Source: Aldehydirespirator sp965203635 (GTDB lineage Bacteria; Actinomycetota; Acidimicrobiia; Acidimicrobiales; Aldehydirespiratoraceae). From it: a stretch of 64,000 bases of DNA. Position 1 is the stretch's first letter. Each line of letters begins with the position of its first letter. Under the pieces are notes generated by a model that was not told the DNA's origin, ran no database searches, and saw nothing but the letters and a program-made list of their open reading frames with translations. The translations under genes and the position numbers were made by a program. Of the stretch, positions 29,429 to 37,686 are shown piece by piece. Location of the stretch: contig OZ241903.1 in NCBI GenBank assembly GCA_965203635.1, positions 2,604,001 to 2,668,000 of the forward strand, in the 5' to 3' direction.

Positions 29429-30205
29429 TCAGTGCCAGAGGGCGGCGGCGATGGTGGCGTTGTCGTCCAGGCCGAGGTGCACGGCCCCGGACAGGATGCT
29501 GCCTGCGATGTCATCGGCGGACTCGGCATGGGATCCGCAGGCAGCTCCGATGCCGCCGCCCGCAGAGTCGTCCGAGAACCACTCGACGCCGTGCTCGTAC
29601 ACGAACGGCTCCCAAGCGCCGTCGCTCAGCAGCATCACCGCGTCGGGCCGGGTCCCGTCACCGGATTCGCCGATGATCTCGACTTCCACCGGTCCAGGCT
29701 CGGCGTCGGTGGGCGGCATGCCGAGGCAGATCTCGATGCTGCCGCCCGGTATCCGGTGTGGCCGGCCGCATAGGAACCCACTGAACCCACCAGCCTGCGC
29801 GGTGGCGATGAAGGGCAGGGTGTCGCCCATCCAGCCGATCAGCAGACCGCTCTCGGGCGTCCAGGCGGCCAAGCACAGCGTGCTCATCGGGTACATGAAC
29901 ATGGGCAGCGACTCCCGCCACACGTCGGGGCCGGTGAGCGCCAGCACCCGTTCGTTGGCTTCTCCGAAGGCGACGGCCATCTCGTCGGCGCTGACGATCC
30001 GCCGGGGCAGCCCCTCCACCGCCGCTTGAGCGGCCTCGTCACCCCGGGTATGCCCGCCCAGCCCGTCGGCCACTGCGATCACCCAACTCCCGTCGGACTC
30101 CGAGACCACCGCCACCGCCCGATCCTCGTTCACCCGCCGCGGCCCGATGTCGGTAACAGCCGCGACTGAGGCTGCCCGTCCCGAACGATCCGCGGCCTCA
30201 CCCAC
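29429..30205 (-). CDS. PP2C-family Ser/Thr protein phosphatase
   Basis: A 258-residue single-domain phosphatase. The metal-binding acids are conserved: RRVNEDRAVAVV, VADGLGGHTRGDEAA (usual DGMGGH), LLSDGAWEPF and LGLDDNATIAAAL. There is no membrane segment or sensor domain, so it is cytoplasmic. The GTG start lies seven bases after the stop of the upstream repeat protein, which implies co-transcription with that gene and the HNH gene. No cognate kinase gene is nearby. FHA or kinase partners elsewhere would be expected. Confidence 0.85.
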   Translation of the reverse strand: MGEAADRSGRAASVAAVTDIGPRRVNEDRAVAVVSESDGSWVIAVADGLGGHTRGDEAAQAAVEGLPRRIVSADEMAVAFGEANERVLALTGPDVWRESLPMFMYPMSTLCLAAWTPESGLLIGWMGDTLPFIATAQAGGFSGFLCGRPHRIPGGSIEICLGMPPTDAEPGPVEVEIIGESGDGTRPDAVMLLSDGAWEPFVYEHGVEWFSDDSAGGGIGAACGSHAESADDIAGSILSGAVHLGLDDNATIAAALWH

Positions 30206-30212
30206 ACCCCGA

Positions 30213-30671
30213 TCATGCCACCGCGCGGTTGCCTATGCCCTCATTTCGAATCGCTGCCGCATCTCTTGTCGCGGCCTCACGTCGCATCACGGCCACATCT
30301 TGTTTCACCGCCCCATGTCGGATCGCGGCCACATGTTGGATCGCGGCGACATGTTGGATCGTGGCCACACTTGGAATCGCAGTGACATCTCGAACGTTGG
30401 CCAGACCGGGCATCATCGCCAGGAGCGCCCGCACTCGCACGTCGAACAAGGCAGCCCTCGCCGAGATGGCCCGGCAAGCCTGCACGATTTCCTGAAGCTC
30501 CCCGATCGAGGCGCCCTCGATCCTGGCGAGACTCACCATCCTCGCTGCGCTGGATGAGACCAGGTCGGACGCCCTCAGCATCTCGGCGACAGTCACGAGG
30601 TCGCCCGCCGCCCACGCCAGCATCGTCGCGAGCCCGGCTTCAACCTGCTCAGCGGCATCCCTCCAGTGCAT
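30213..30671 (-). CDS. Hypothetical protein with C-terminal hexapeptide repeats
   Basis: A 152-residue protein I do not recognise. Residues 1-95 are predicted helical (MHWRDAAEQVEAGLATMLAW, ELQEIVQACRAISARAALFD). From about residue 105 a 6-residue repeat runs to the end: VATIQH, VAAIQH, VAAIQH, VAAIRH, GAVKQD, VAVMRR, EAATRD, AAAIRN. It is encoded by 18-base DNA repeats, the central ones nearly identical. The pattern is not the LxxGxx left-handed beta-helix. The ATG is preceded by a weak AGGG. It sits seven bases after the HNH gene and seven bases before the phosphatase gene, which supports it as a real member of that operon. Confidence 0.55.
   Translation of the reverse strand: MHWRDAAEQVEAGLATMLAWAAGDLVTVAEMLRASDLVSSSAARMVSLARIEGASIGELQEIVQACRAISARAALFDVRVRALLAMMPGLANVRDVTAIPSVATIQHVAAIQHVAAIRHGAVKQDVAVMRREAATRDAAAIRNEGIGNRAVA
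30230..30390. repeat. 18-base tandem repeats in hypothetical gene
   Basis: Degenerate copies of an 18-base unit (ATGTTGGATCGCGGCCAC on the + strand) run across this stretch. The three central ones are almost identical, and the array keeps the reading frame of the minus-strand gene. Confidence 0.75.
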
Positions 30672-30678
30672 CTCAGCC

Positions 30679-31968
30679 CTAGGTGACCGCGAGGAGCGGT
30701 TCGGCTTCGACATTGGGCACCCTGGACAGGCGACTGGACGTGCCGGCCCGGCGCCGCCGGCTGGGCGGGCTGTTGATCGGTGGCGGGTCGGGGGCCCGGG
30801 CCGGGCCGTAGCGGATCCGCTCCGGGGGCGCGATGGTGTAGAGGTCTCCACTGGGCACGACCCGCCAGCCGTGGTGGTGGACCTTGTCGTGGCATCCCCA
30901 GCACAGCAGCATCAAATTGTCGATGTCGGTCGGTCCGCCCTGGGACCTGGGCCGGATGTGGTGGGCTTGGCACACCGCGTAGTGCTCACCGCATCCCGGG
31001 CAGCCGCCGTAGCGGGCGATCAGCGCGTCCATCTGGGCCTTGGTGGGCCGTGGCAGCGCAGGACCCCGCCACAGCGGCACGCCCTTGCTGCTGTACACGA
31101 CCCCCACGATCCTGGCGTTGCAGAAGTGCTCCTCAAGCACGCTCTGAGGAATCGCTCCCCCGCCGGCGACCTCGGCGAACACCTTGTCGCCGTCCGGGCT
31201 CAGGTGCTGAACGATGGCGACGTCTGCCGAGGGTGCTCCCCTGCTCCCGTCGCTAGAGCCGGTCGCAGTCAGCGTGTCCAGCGCATCAGCCATTCGCTGG
31301 TTCAGGCTGCGCTTCTCACCGCCGGGACTCTTGAGGTCGCAGCGTCGCAGCCGCTCGGCCTCCAGCAGGAACCGCTTGCGCACCTTGGCGCCGGTCACCG
31401 GGTCGAGTTCGCCCCGCAGATGCACCATCCCTTCGTCGTCGTTCCAGAAGCTCAGTCGCCTCCGGGCCCGCTGACGCCTGTACTCGCCCTCGCCACCGTC
31501 GGCCTGGCGCTGGGCGATCCAGCGGCCCGCCTTCCCGGCGAACTGGTCCGGTGACAGCGAAGCAGCCTGCTCCAGCAGGTCTTCGTCCTGCTCAACCTGG
31601 GCGGCGCTCGTCTTCTCGCTGGCCCGGGCGAGGGTCTTGGCATTGGCCAGCGGAATCTCGCCGTCCGTCAAGGCGTCCCGCACGCCGGGCATCGACTGCA
31701 ACTGCCCTACCGTCTTGACCTGCCCGACGGCGTCCCGCCGGGACAGGCCCGCAGTCTGGGCCAGCACCCCGGCCCCGCCGTCGCCGTGCCGCTCCCCCGC
31801 CGCGACCAGCGCGGCCGCATCGGCCTGAAGCACCGCCACCTGCGCCGCGAACGCCTTGGACTCCGACAGCACCCGCCGGGCGTCCGAAGTCGACGCGCCC
31901 CCGGAATTGACCAGACGGATCAACTCCGCCAAACCCTCCCGCACCCGCTGAGCAGCTTCTATCGCCAT
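30679..31968 (-). CDS. DUF222 (13E12-type) protein with C-terminal HNH nuclease
   Basis: A 429-residue protein. The first 300 residues are the helical DUF222 domain common in actinobacterial 13E12-type repeat proteins (AFAAQVAVLQADAAALVAAG, GMVHLRGELDPVTGAKV). The HNH domain is at the C-terminus: CPGCGEHYAVCQAHHIRPRS, then GGPTDIDNLMLLCWGCHDKV and HHHGW, with the expected Cys pairs and His/Asn residues. Members are scattered as multicopy elements, with proposed but unproven roles in DNA cleavage or intron homing. ATG 31968 lies six bases after a -10-like box, suggesting a leaderless message; GTG 31974 is an alternative. Confidence 0.85.
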   Translation of the reverse strand: MAIEAAQRVREGLAELIRLVNSGGASTSDARRVLSESKAFAAQVAVLQADAAALVAAGERHGDGGAGVLAQTAGLSRRDAVGQVKTVGQLQSMPGVRDALTDGEIPLANAKTLARASEKTSAAQVEQDEDLLEQAASLSPDQFAGKAGRWIAQRQADGGEGEYRRQRARRRLSFWNDDEGMVHLRGELDPVTGAKVRKRFLLEAERLRRCDLKSPGGEKRSLNQRMADALDTLTATGSSDGSRGAPSADVAIVQHLSPDGDKVFAEVAGGGAIPQSVLEEHFCNARIVGVVYSSKGVPLWRGPALPRPTKAQMDALIARYGGCPGCGEHYAVCQAHHIRPRSQGGPTDIDNLMLLCWGCHDKVHHHGWRVVPSGDLYTIAPPERIRYGPARAPDPPPINSPPSRRRRAGTSSRLSRVPNVEAEPLLAVT

Positions 31969-31974
31969 GTTCAC

Positions 31975-32004
31975 AGCATGCCATAGGGGTGTGACACTAG
32001 TCAA
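31975..32004 (-). promoter_or_regulatory. Promoter of the HNH gene
   Basis: Minus strand TTGACT (32004-31999), 18-base spacer, CATGCT (31980-31975), then six bases to the ATG. It lies in a noticeably AT-rich divergent region that also holds TATAGT (32012-32017) for the rightward gene. Confidence 0.5.
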
Positions 32005-32071
32005 GCATTGTTATAGTATTTCATTGATATATCTTGATAACTGGCAAGAACTTGAGGAGGAGGAGGCACTG

Positions 32072-32515
32072 ATGACGGGCACCATTCCCTTCGCACGGGA
32101 GTCGTGGGTTGCGGTCAACCTGTACGCGATGCGCACCGACGGACGCCAGACCCTGACGCTCGACGGCGTGCCGCCGCCGGACTACGACCCACAGCACGCC
32201 GTGGACTATCTCGACAAGTACGAGTACGGGCCCCACGAGCTCGGGATCGGCGGCACGTTCTACTGCATCAAGACCAACGAGCCCCCGCCGCCCGACATGG
32301 TCTCAGCGCTGGTCGAGGCGCTGACCGACCGGGGCCGAGGACGCTGGCTGAGAGTCGTGCGCGAACCCGTGCGTGAGCACACGCTGCAACTCTGGGACAC
32401 CGAGGGCCGGCTCCTCGACGACGAGCGCCCCAGATGCACGTGCGGAGGAGGCATCGCCGTGGATCCCGTCGCGGTGCTCTGCTGGTCCGGCGCCGAGATC
32501 TTCGAAGCAACCTGA
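32072..32515 (+). CDS. Hypothetical protein, 147 aa
   Basis: No family recognised. The ATG at 32072 is supported by a strong repeated GGAGGAGGAGG nine bases upstream. Upstream in-frame codons lie in AT-rich promoter-like DNA. The product is acidic and soluble, with YDPQHAVDYLDKYEYGPHEL, a hydrophobic strand (GIGGTFYCIKTN), and near the C-terminus RPRCTCGGGIAVDPVAVLCW, whose three Cys could form a small metal site or disulfide. Divergent from the HNH gene and tail-to-tail with uvrB (15 bases apart). Confidence 0.6.
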   Translation: MTGTIPFARESWVAVNLYAMRTDGRQTLTLDGVPPPDYDPQHAVDYLDKYEYGPHELGIGGTFYCIKTNEPPPPDMVSALVEALTDRGRGRWLRVVREPVREHTLQLWDTEGRLLDDERPRCTCGGGIAVDPVAVLCWSGAEIFEAT

Positions 32516-32530
32516 CCCGCCGCCAACCGT

Positions 32531-34603
32531 CTAGCCGCGGATCTCGGCCAGTTCCCTGCGCAGGTCCTTTATCTCGTCCCGCAACCTCGCCGCGTACTCG
32601 AAGCGCAGATCGGCGGCGGCCTCCCGCATCTCCTCGTCCAGAGTCCGGATCAGGCGATCCAGCTCGGCGTCGGGCAGCTCCCCCAGGTCGGGTCCGTCCC
32701 GCCGCCGGCGGGCCGCGGCCAGTCCCCCGCCCGACTCGCCGCCCACATCAGCATCAGGAACAGGCGCGCCGTCGCGGTCGGGGCGGATCATGGCCAGGAT
32801 GTCGGTGACCGCCTTGCGGATGGTGGTCGGGTCGATCCCGTTGACCTCGTTGTGGGCCTCCTGGAGGCCCCGGCGCCGCATCGTCTCGGAGATGGCCCGC
32901 CGCATCGAGTCGGTGACCACGTCGGCGTACATCACCACCTGGCCGTCCACGTTGCGGGCCGCCCGGCCGATGGTCTGGATCAGCGACGTCTCGCTGCGCA
33001 GGAAGCCCTCCTTGTCGGCGTCGAGGATGGCCACCAGCGATACCTCGGGCAGGTCGAGCCCCTCACGCAGGAGGTTGATCCCCACCAGCACGTCGAACTC
33101 CCCCAGCCTCAGGTCCCTCAGAATCTCGATGCGGCGCACGGTGTCCACCTCACTGTGCAGGTACCGCACCCGCAGCCCGAGCTCCAGCAGGTAGTCGGTG
33201 AGGTCCTCGGCCATCTTCTTGGTGAGCGTGGTCACCAGCACCCGCTGGCTCTGCTCCACCCGCTGGCCGATCAGCTCGTGCAGATCGTCGATCTGGCCCT
33301 TGGTCGGCTTCACCACCACCTCGGGATCGACCAGGCCCGTGGGTCGCACGATCTGCTCCACCACCTGCTCGGAGACCTGCAGCTCGTAGTCCCCCGGCGT
33401 GGCCGACATGAAGATCACCTGGTTGAGCCGGCTCATCACCTCATCGAAGCGAAGCGGCCGGTTGTCGGCCGCCGACGGCAGCCGGAACCCGTGGTCGATG
33501 AGGGTCTCCTTGCGGCTGCGGTCGCCCTCGTACTGGCCGTGAAGCTGGGGCACGGCCACGTGCGACTCGTCGATGACCATCAGGAAGTCGGAGGGGAAGT
33601 AGTCGAGCAGCGTGTACGGCGACTCGCCCGGACTCCGGCCGTCGATGGGCGCCGAGTAGTTCTCGATGCCGTTGCAGTAGCCGAGCTCGGCCATCATCTC
33701 GAGGTCGTAGCTGGTGCGCATCTGCAGCCGCTGGGCCTCCAGCAGCTTGCCCTCGGTCTCGAAGTGGGCCAGGCGCTTGGCGAGCTCCACCTCGATGCGC
33801 TCGATGGCGGCCTGCATCCGCTCCGCGCTGGTGGCGTAGTGGGTGGCCGGGAACACCACCAGGTCGTCCAGGCTCTCCAGCCGTTCGCCGGTCAGCGGGT
33901 CGACGACGGTGATGCGGTCCACCTCGTCTCCGAAGAGCTCGACCCGCACCGCGGTCTCGTCGTAGGCGCGGTGGATCTCGATGGTGTCGCCCCTCACCCG
34001 GAACCTGCCCCTGGTCAGGTTCATGTCGTTGCGCTCGTACTGCATGTCCACCAGGCGGCGCAGGATCGACCGCTGGTCGTAGGTGGCTCCCCGGTGAAGC
34101 ACAAGCAGCTGGGTCTCGTACTCCTCGGGGGAGCCGAGCCCGTAGATGGCCGACACCGACGCCACCACGATCGTGTCGCGGCGGGTGAGCAGCGCCGAGG
34201 TGGCCGAGTGGCGCAGCCGGTCGATCTCGTCGTTCACCGACGAGTCCTTCTCGATGTAGGTGTCGCTGGCCGGCATGTAGGCCTCGGGCTGGTAGTAGTC
34301 GTAGTAGCTGACGAAGTACTCCACCCGGTTGTGCGGGAACAGCTCCCGCAGCTCGTTGGCCAGCTGGGCGGCCAGCGACTTGTTGGGGGCCAGCACCAGC
34401 GTGGGCCGCTGGGCCCGCTCGATGGTCCAGGCGATGGTGGCGCTCTTGCCCGAGCCGGTGATGCCCAGCAGCGTCTGGAAGGGATGCCCCTCGGCCACCC
34501 CCGCCGCCAGGGCCTCGATGGCCTTGGGCTGGTCGCCGGCGGGCTCGAACGGGGCCACCACCTCGAAGGCCCGCCGATCGCTGGGCACGGTCACCGGCGG
34601 CAT
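32531..34603 (-). CDS. uvrB: Excinuclease ABC subunit B
   Basis: A 690-residue helicase-like subunit that loads UvrC at the lesion. Walker A is GITGSGKSATIAW (about residue 45), the beta-hairpin region YFVSYYDYYQPEAYMPASD is intact, followed by DESHVAVPQLHG, MSATPGDYEL, motif V/VI residues (GINLLREGLDLPEVSLVAILDADKEG, QTIGRAARNVDG) and a C-terminal UVR motif (LDEEMREAAADLRFEYAARL). A low-complexity segment precedes the UVR motif. Its ribosome binding site GGGAG is supplied by a copy of the interspersed repeat. No SOS box is visible upstream, unlike uvrA. Confidence 0.97.
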   Translation of the reverse strand: MPPVTVPSDRRAFEVVAPFEPAGDQPKAIEALAAGVAEGHPFQTLLGITGSGKSATIAWTIERAQRPTLVLAPNKSLAAQLANELRELFPHNRVEYFVSYYDYYQPEAYMPASDTYIEKDSSVNDEIDRLRHSATSALLTRRDTIVVASVSAIYGLGSPEEYETQLLVLHRGATYDQRSILRRLVDMQYERNDMNLTRGRFRVRGDTIEIHRAYDETAVRVELFGDEVDRITVVDPLTGERLESLDDLVVFPATHYATSAERMQAAIERIEVELAKRLAHFETEGKLLEAQRLQMRTSYDLEMMAELGYCNGIENYSAPIDGRSPGESPYTLLDYFPSDFLMVIDESHVAVPQLHGQYEGDRSRKETLIDHGFRLPSAADNRPLRFDEVMSRLNQVIFMSATPGDYELQVSEQVVEQIVRPTGLVDPEVVVKPTKGQIDDLHELIGQRVEQSQRVLVTTLTKKMAEDLTDYLLELGLRVRYLHSEVDTVRRIEILRDLRLGEFDVLVGINLLREGLDLPEVSLVAILDADKEGFLRSETSLIQTIGRAARNVDGQVVMYADVVTDSMRRAISETMRRRGLQEAHNEVNGIDPTTIRKAVTDILAMIRPDRDGAPVPDADVGGESGGGLAAARRRRDGPDLGELPDAELDRLIRTLDEEMREAAADLRFEYAARLRDEIKDLRRELAEIRG

Positions 34604-34607
34604 GACT

Positions 34608-34692
34608 CCCGCTTCTGTTCGCTTCGCTCACGGGCCGCTCGGGCCACTCGGTCTCCCGCTCCTGCTCGCTTCGCTCACGGGCCGCTCGGGCC
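34608..34692 (+). repeat. Interspersed repeat, copies 3 and 4 in tandem
   Basis: Two 38-base copies of the core (34608-34646 and 34655-34692), each containing CGCTTCGCTCACGGGCCGCT, lie in the 175-base region between uvrB and the beta-galactosidase gene. Nothing else is seen there. Confidence 0.8.
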
Positions 34693-34778
34693 CTGGCTGC
34701 CGATCGTACCGACGCCAGGCATGGTCCGGGCCATGGACCGGCTCGGCTCGCAGCCTCGTCCCGTTACGGTTCTGGGCC

Positions 34779-37664
34779 GTGCTGCCGGTGCTTGGAGAGC
34801 TGAGACCGTGGGCGGATCCGACGGTCCTTCAGATGAACCGGCTGGCGATGCACGTCCCGTTGGACGGATTCCGGCGCCAGCGGCTCGACGGCGTCTGGTC
34901 GCTCGAGCTGTTCGACAGCCCCGACGAGGTGCCGGCCGAGGCGCTGACCGGCATCCGGCCGAACGCGGTGCGAGCAGCCGTGCCCGGGAACTGGACCATG
35001 CAGGATCTCGCGAACACCGCCGGCGAGGTCTTCATCGACAAGCCCCACTACACCAACGTCCAGATGCCGTTCGACGGCCCGCCGCCGCGGCTGCCGGAGC
35101 GCAACCCGGCCGGGGTCTATCGGCGCACCGTGAGAGTGCCGTCCGGATGGCACTCCGGCACCATCGTGTTGCACGTCGCCGGCGCGGAGAGCGTCCACGC
35201 GGTCTACGTCAACGGCCGGTTCGCGGGATACGGCACCGACAGCCGCCTCCCGAGCGAATACGAGGTCGGCCGTCTGCTGACCCGCGAGGCCAACGATCTG
35301 GCCATCGTGGTCGTGCGGTACAGCGCCCACAGCTACATCGAGGACCAGGATCAGTGGTGGATGGCCGGTCTGCACCGCTCGGTGTGGATCGAGTCGCGCC
35401 GCAGCGTCCATGTCGGCGACATCCGCGTGTCCACCGACTTCGATCCGGCAACGGGCGCAGGGACGGTCGCGGCGACGGCCGCGGTCGACTTCGGCGGCGG
35501 TCCGGAGCCGGGCTGGTCGATGCGGTTCGAGCTGCACGACCCCACCGGCCGGCCGTCGGGACCTGCCGTTGAGACACCCGTGCCCCATCAACACGCCCCG
35601 AACGCCACCGGATCCGAGGCGGGCGCGCGATGGGACCTCACCCGGGCCGAGGCGTGGAGCGCGGAGACGCCCCGGCTCTACACCCTCGCCGCCGAGTTGC
35701 TGAGCCCCGACGGGAACGTCATCCAGATCGAGACGCAGCGGGTGGGAGTCCGCCGGGTGGAGGTGCGCGACCGGCAGCTGCTGGTGAACGGCCGCCCGGT
35801 CCGGGTCTTCGGCGTGAACCGCCATGACCATCACCCCGACCGGGGCAAAGCCGTGACCGTCGAGGACATGCGGGACGACCTGCGGCTGATGCGGGCCCAC
35901 AACATCAACGCGGTCCGCACGTCCCACTACCCGAACGACGACGCGTTCTACGCGCTCTGCGACGAGCTGGGCTTCTACGTCGTGGACGAGGCCAACATCG
36001 AGGGCCACGCTCACGAGGACTCCATCTGCGACGACGCCGCCTACGGGGACGCCTTCGTGGACCGCGGCGCCCGCATGGTGCAACGGGACCGGAACCATCC
36101 GTCGGTGATCGTGTGGAGCCTCGGCAACGAGACCGGCTACGGGGCCAATCACGACGCCCTGGCCGCATGGATCCGGGAAACGGACCCGACCCGGCCGCTG
36201 CACTACGAGCCGGCCGTCAGCCGCGGCGGCTGGGAGGACGGCGACGCGCCCGTCACCGACATCGTGTGCCCCATGTACCCGCAGATCGACGCCATCCGCA
36301 GCTACGGCGAGGCCGGCGCGGGCCGGAGGCCGCTGATCATGTGCGAGTACAGCCACGCCATGGGCAACAGCAACGGCTCGCTGGCCGACTACTGGGACGT
36401 GATCGAGGCGACCCCCGGCCTCCAGGGAGGCTTCCTGTGGGAGTGGAAGGACCAGGCCCTGCGCCAGCACCTTCCGGACGGCACGGTGAGGCTCGCCTAC
36501 GGGGGCCAGTTCGGCGACGCCCCTCATGACGGCAACTTCGTGGCCGACGGGCTCGTGTCCGCCGACCTGGAGCCCCATCCGGCCATGCGGGAGGTCGCCT
36601 GGGTGTACCGGCCGGTGGTGGTCACCGGCGACACACGAGGACTGCGGATCGAGAACCGGCGGGCCTTCACGAGTCTCGCGGACCTGCGGGCCCGCTGGGA
36701 ACTGCTCGTGGACGGCGAGGTCGCCGACCACGGCGTGCTGGCCGTGCCGGAGATCTCAGGCCACTCGTCGATGACGATCCCCCTTCCGGAGGCCGCCCGC
36801 GATCCGGACCCGGACCGCGACGCCCACCTCACCGTCAGATGGGAGACCGTCCACGACACCTGGTTCGCGCCGGCGGGCCATGTGGTGTCCTGGGACCAGG
36901 TCGAGCTGGCCTGCGCCGGCAACCCGGCGAGGCTGTCGGCCGGCGGCTCACCGGCCGACCATCTGGTCTCCCCCACTCTCAACCTCTGGCGCGCCCCGAC
37001 CGACAACGACGGCTTCAAGCTGATGCCCGAACTCTCCGAGCGCCTCGGGGTGGGCGGCCGGGCCCTCCGCCGGTGGACGCAGGCCGGCCTCCACAACCGA
37101 CCGGCCGACGAGCTGGTCGCACATCGCGTGCAGGTCGAGCGAGACGATCACGGCACCACCTACCGGCACACGGTCGAGGTGCCGGAAGCGCTGGCCGACC
37201 TGCCCCGGGTCGGTGTCCGGTTCGAGCTGCCTCCCCGGTTCCGCGGGCTCCGCTGGTACGGGCGGGGACCCCATGAGAACTACCCGGACCGGAACCGGAG
37301 CGCGACGATGGGCGTCTGGCACGGCCCGCCCGACGAGCTGCCCTACCTGGTGCCCCAGGAGTTCGGGCTGCGCACCGGCTGCCGGTGGTTCGAGATCATC
37401 GACCCCGCCGGCCGCGAGGCGGTCCACATCGAGGTGCTGCACCCTGCGACGATGCATTTCTCGGCGATCCATCATCGGGCCTCGGACCTGTTCGAGGCGT
37501 CGACCCAGTCGGAAATTCGGCGCCGCGACGGCCTGGTCGTGTGCCTCGACGCCGCCCACCGGGGCCTGGGCACCGCCAGCTGCGGACCAGGCGTGCTGCC
37601 CGAGCACCGGATCGCATCCGGGCGCCACGAGTTCGCCTACCGGGTGAGCGTCACCCCGGTCTGA
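34779..37664 (+). CDS. lacZ: Glycoside hydrolase family 2 beta-galactosidase
   Basis: A 961-residue enzyme of the LacZ type hydrolysing beta-galactosides. The five-domain order is visible: N-terminal jelly roll, immunoglobulin-like domains, TIM barrel (FGVNRHDHHPDRGKAV, RTSHYPNDDAFYALCDELG) and a C-terminal beta-sandwich (WRAPTDNDGF, RWYGRGPHENYPDR). The acid/base is E451 (GNETGYG) and the nucleophile E523 (CEYSHAMGNSNGS). No signal peptide is seen, so it is cytoplasmic. I start at GTG 34779 so as to keep LRPWADPTVLQMNRLAMH, which resembles the normal N-terminus; ATG 34833 is possible. It is convergent with the alpha-galactosidase gene. Confidence 0.95.
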   Translation: MLPVLGELRPWADPTVLQMNRLAMHVPLDGFRRQRLDGVWSLELFDSPDEVPAEALTGIRPNAVRAAVPGNWTMQDLANTAGEVFIDKPHYTNVQMPFDGPPPRLPERNPAGVYRRTVRVPSGWHSGTIVLHVAGAESVHAVYVNGRFAGYGTDSRLPSEYEVGRLLTREANDLAIVVVRYSAHSYIEDQDQWWMAGLHRSVWIESRRSVHVGDIRVSTDFDPATGAGTVAATAAVDFGGGPEPGWSMRFELHDPTGRPSGPAVETPVPHQHAPNATGSEAGARWDLTRAEAWSAETPRLYTLAAELLSPDGNVIQIETQRVGVRRVEVRDRQLLVNGRPVRVFGVNRHDHHPDRGKAVTVEDMRDDLRLMRAHNINAVRTSHYPNDDAFYALCDELGFYVVDEANIEGHAHEDSICDDAAYGDAFVDRGARMVQRDRNHPSVIVWSLGNETGYGANHDALAAWIRETDPTRPLHYEPAVSRGGWEDGDAPVTDIVCPMYPQIDAIRSYGEAGAGRRPLIMCEYSHAMGNSNGSLADYWDVIEATPGLQGGFLWEWKDQALRQHLPDGTVRLAYGGQFGDAPHDGNFVADGLVSADLEPHPAMREVAWVYRPVVVTGDTRGLRIENRRAFTSLADLRARWELLVDGEVADHGVLAVPEISGHSSMTIPLPEAARDPDPDRDAHLTVRWETVHDTWFAPAGHVVSWDQVELACAGNPARLSAGGSPADHLVSPTLNLWRAPTDNDGFKLMPELSERLGVGGRALRRWTQAGLHNRPADELVAHRVQVERDDHGTTYRHTVEVPEALADLPRVGVRFELPPRFRGLRWYGRGPHENYPDRNRSATMGVWHGPPDELPYLVPQEFGLRTGCRWFEIIDPAGREAVHIEVLHPATMHFSAIHHRASDLFEASTQSEIRRRDGLVVCLDAAHRGLGTASCGPGVLPEHRIASGRHEFAYRVSVTPV

Positions 37665-37686
37665 ACCGCCGCCTGCCGCTCGGACG

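Noticed and set aside
30147..30557. Plus-strand frames across the hexapeptide-repeat gene
   Set aside because: All frames of an 18-base repeat stay open. The minus frame is preferred because it fits tightly between the HNH and phosphatase genes and has a non-repetitive N-terminal domain.
32852..35572. A plus-strand open frame of about 900 codons opposite uvrB and running into the beta-galactosidase region
   Set aside because: Antisense and out-of-frame shadow of uvrB and the beta-galactosidase gene. Its composition (His/Gln/Val/Gly-rich) is typical of shadows and no domain is recognisable.
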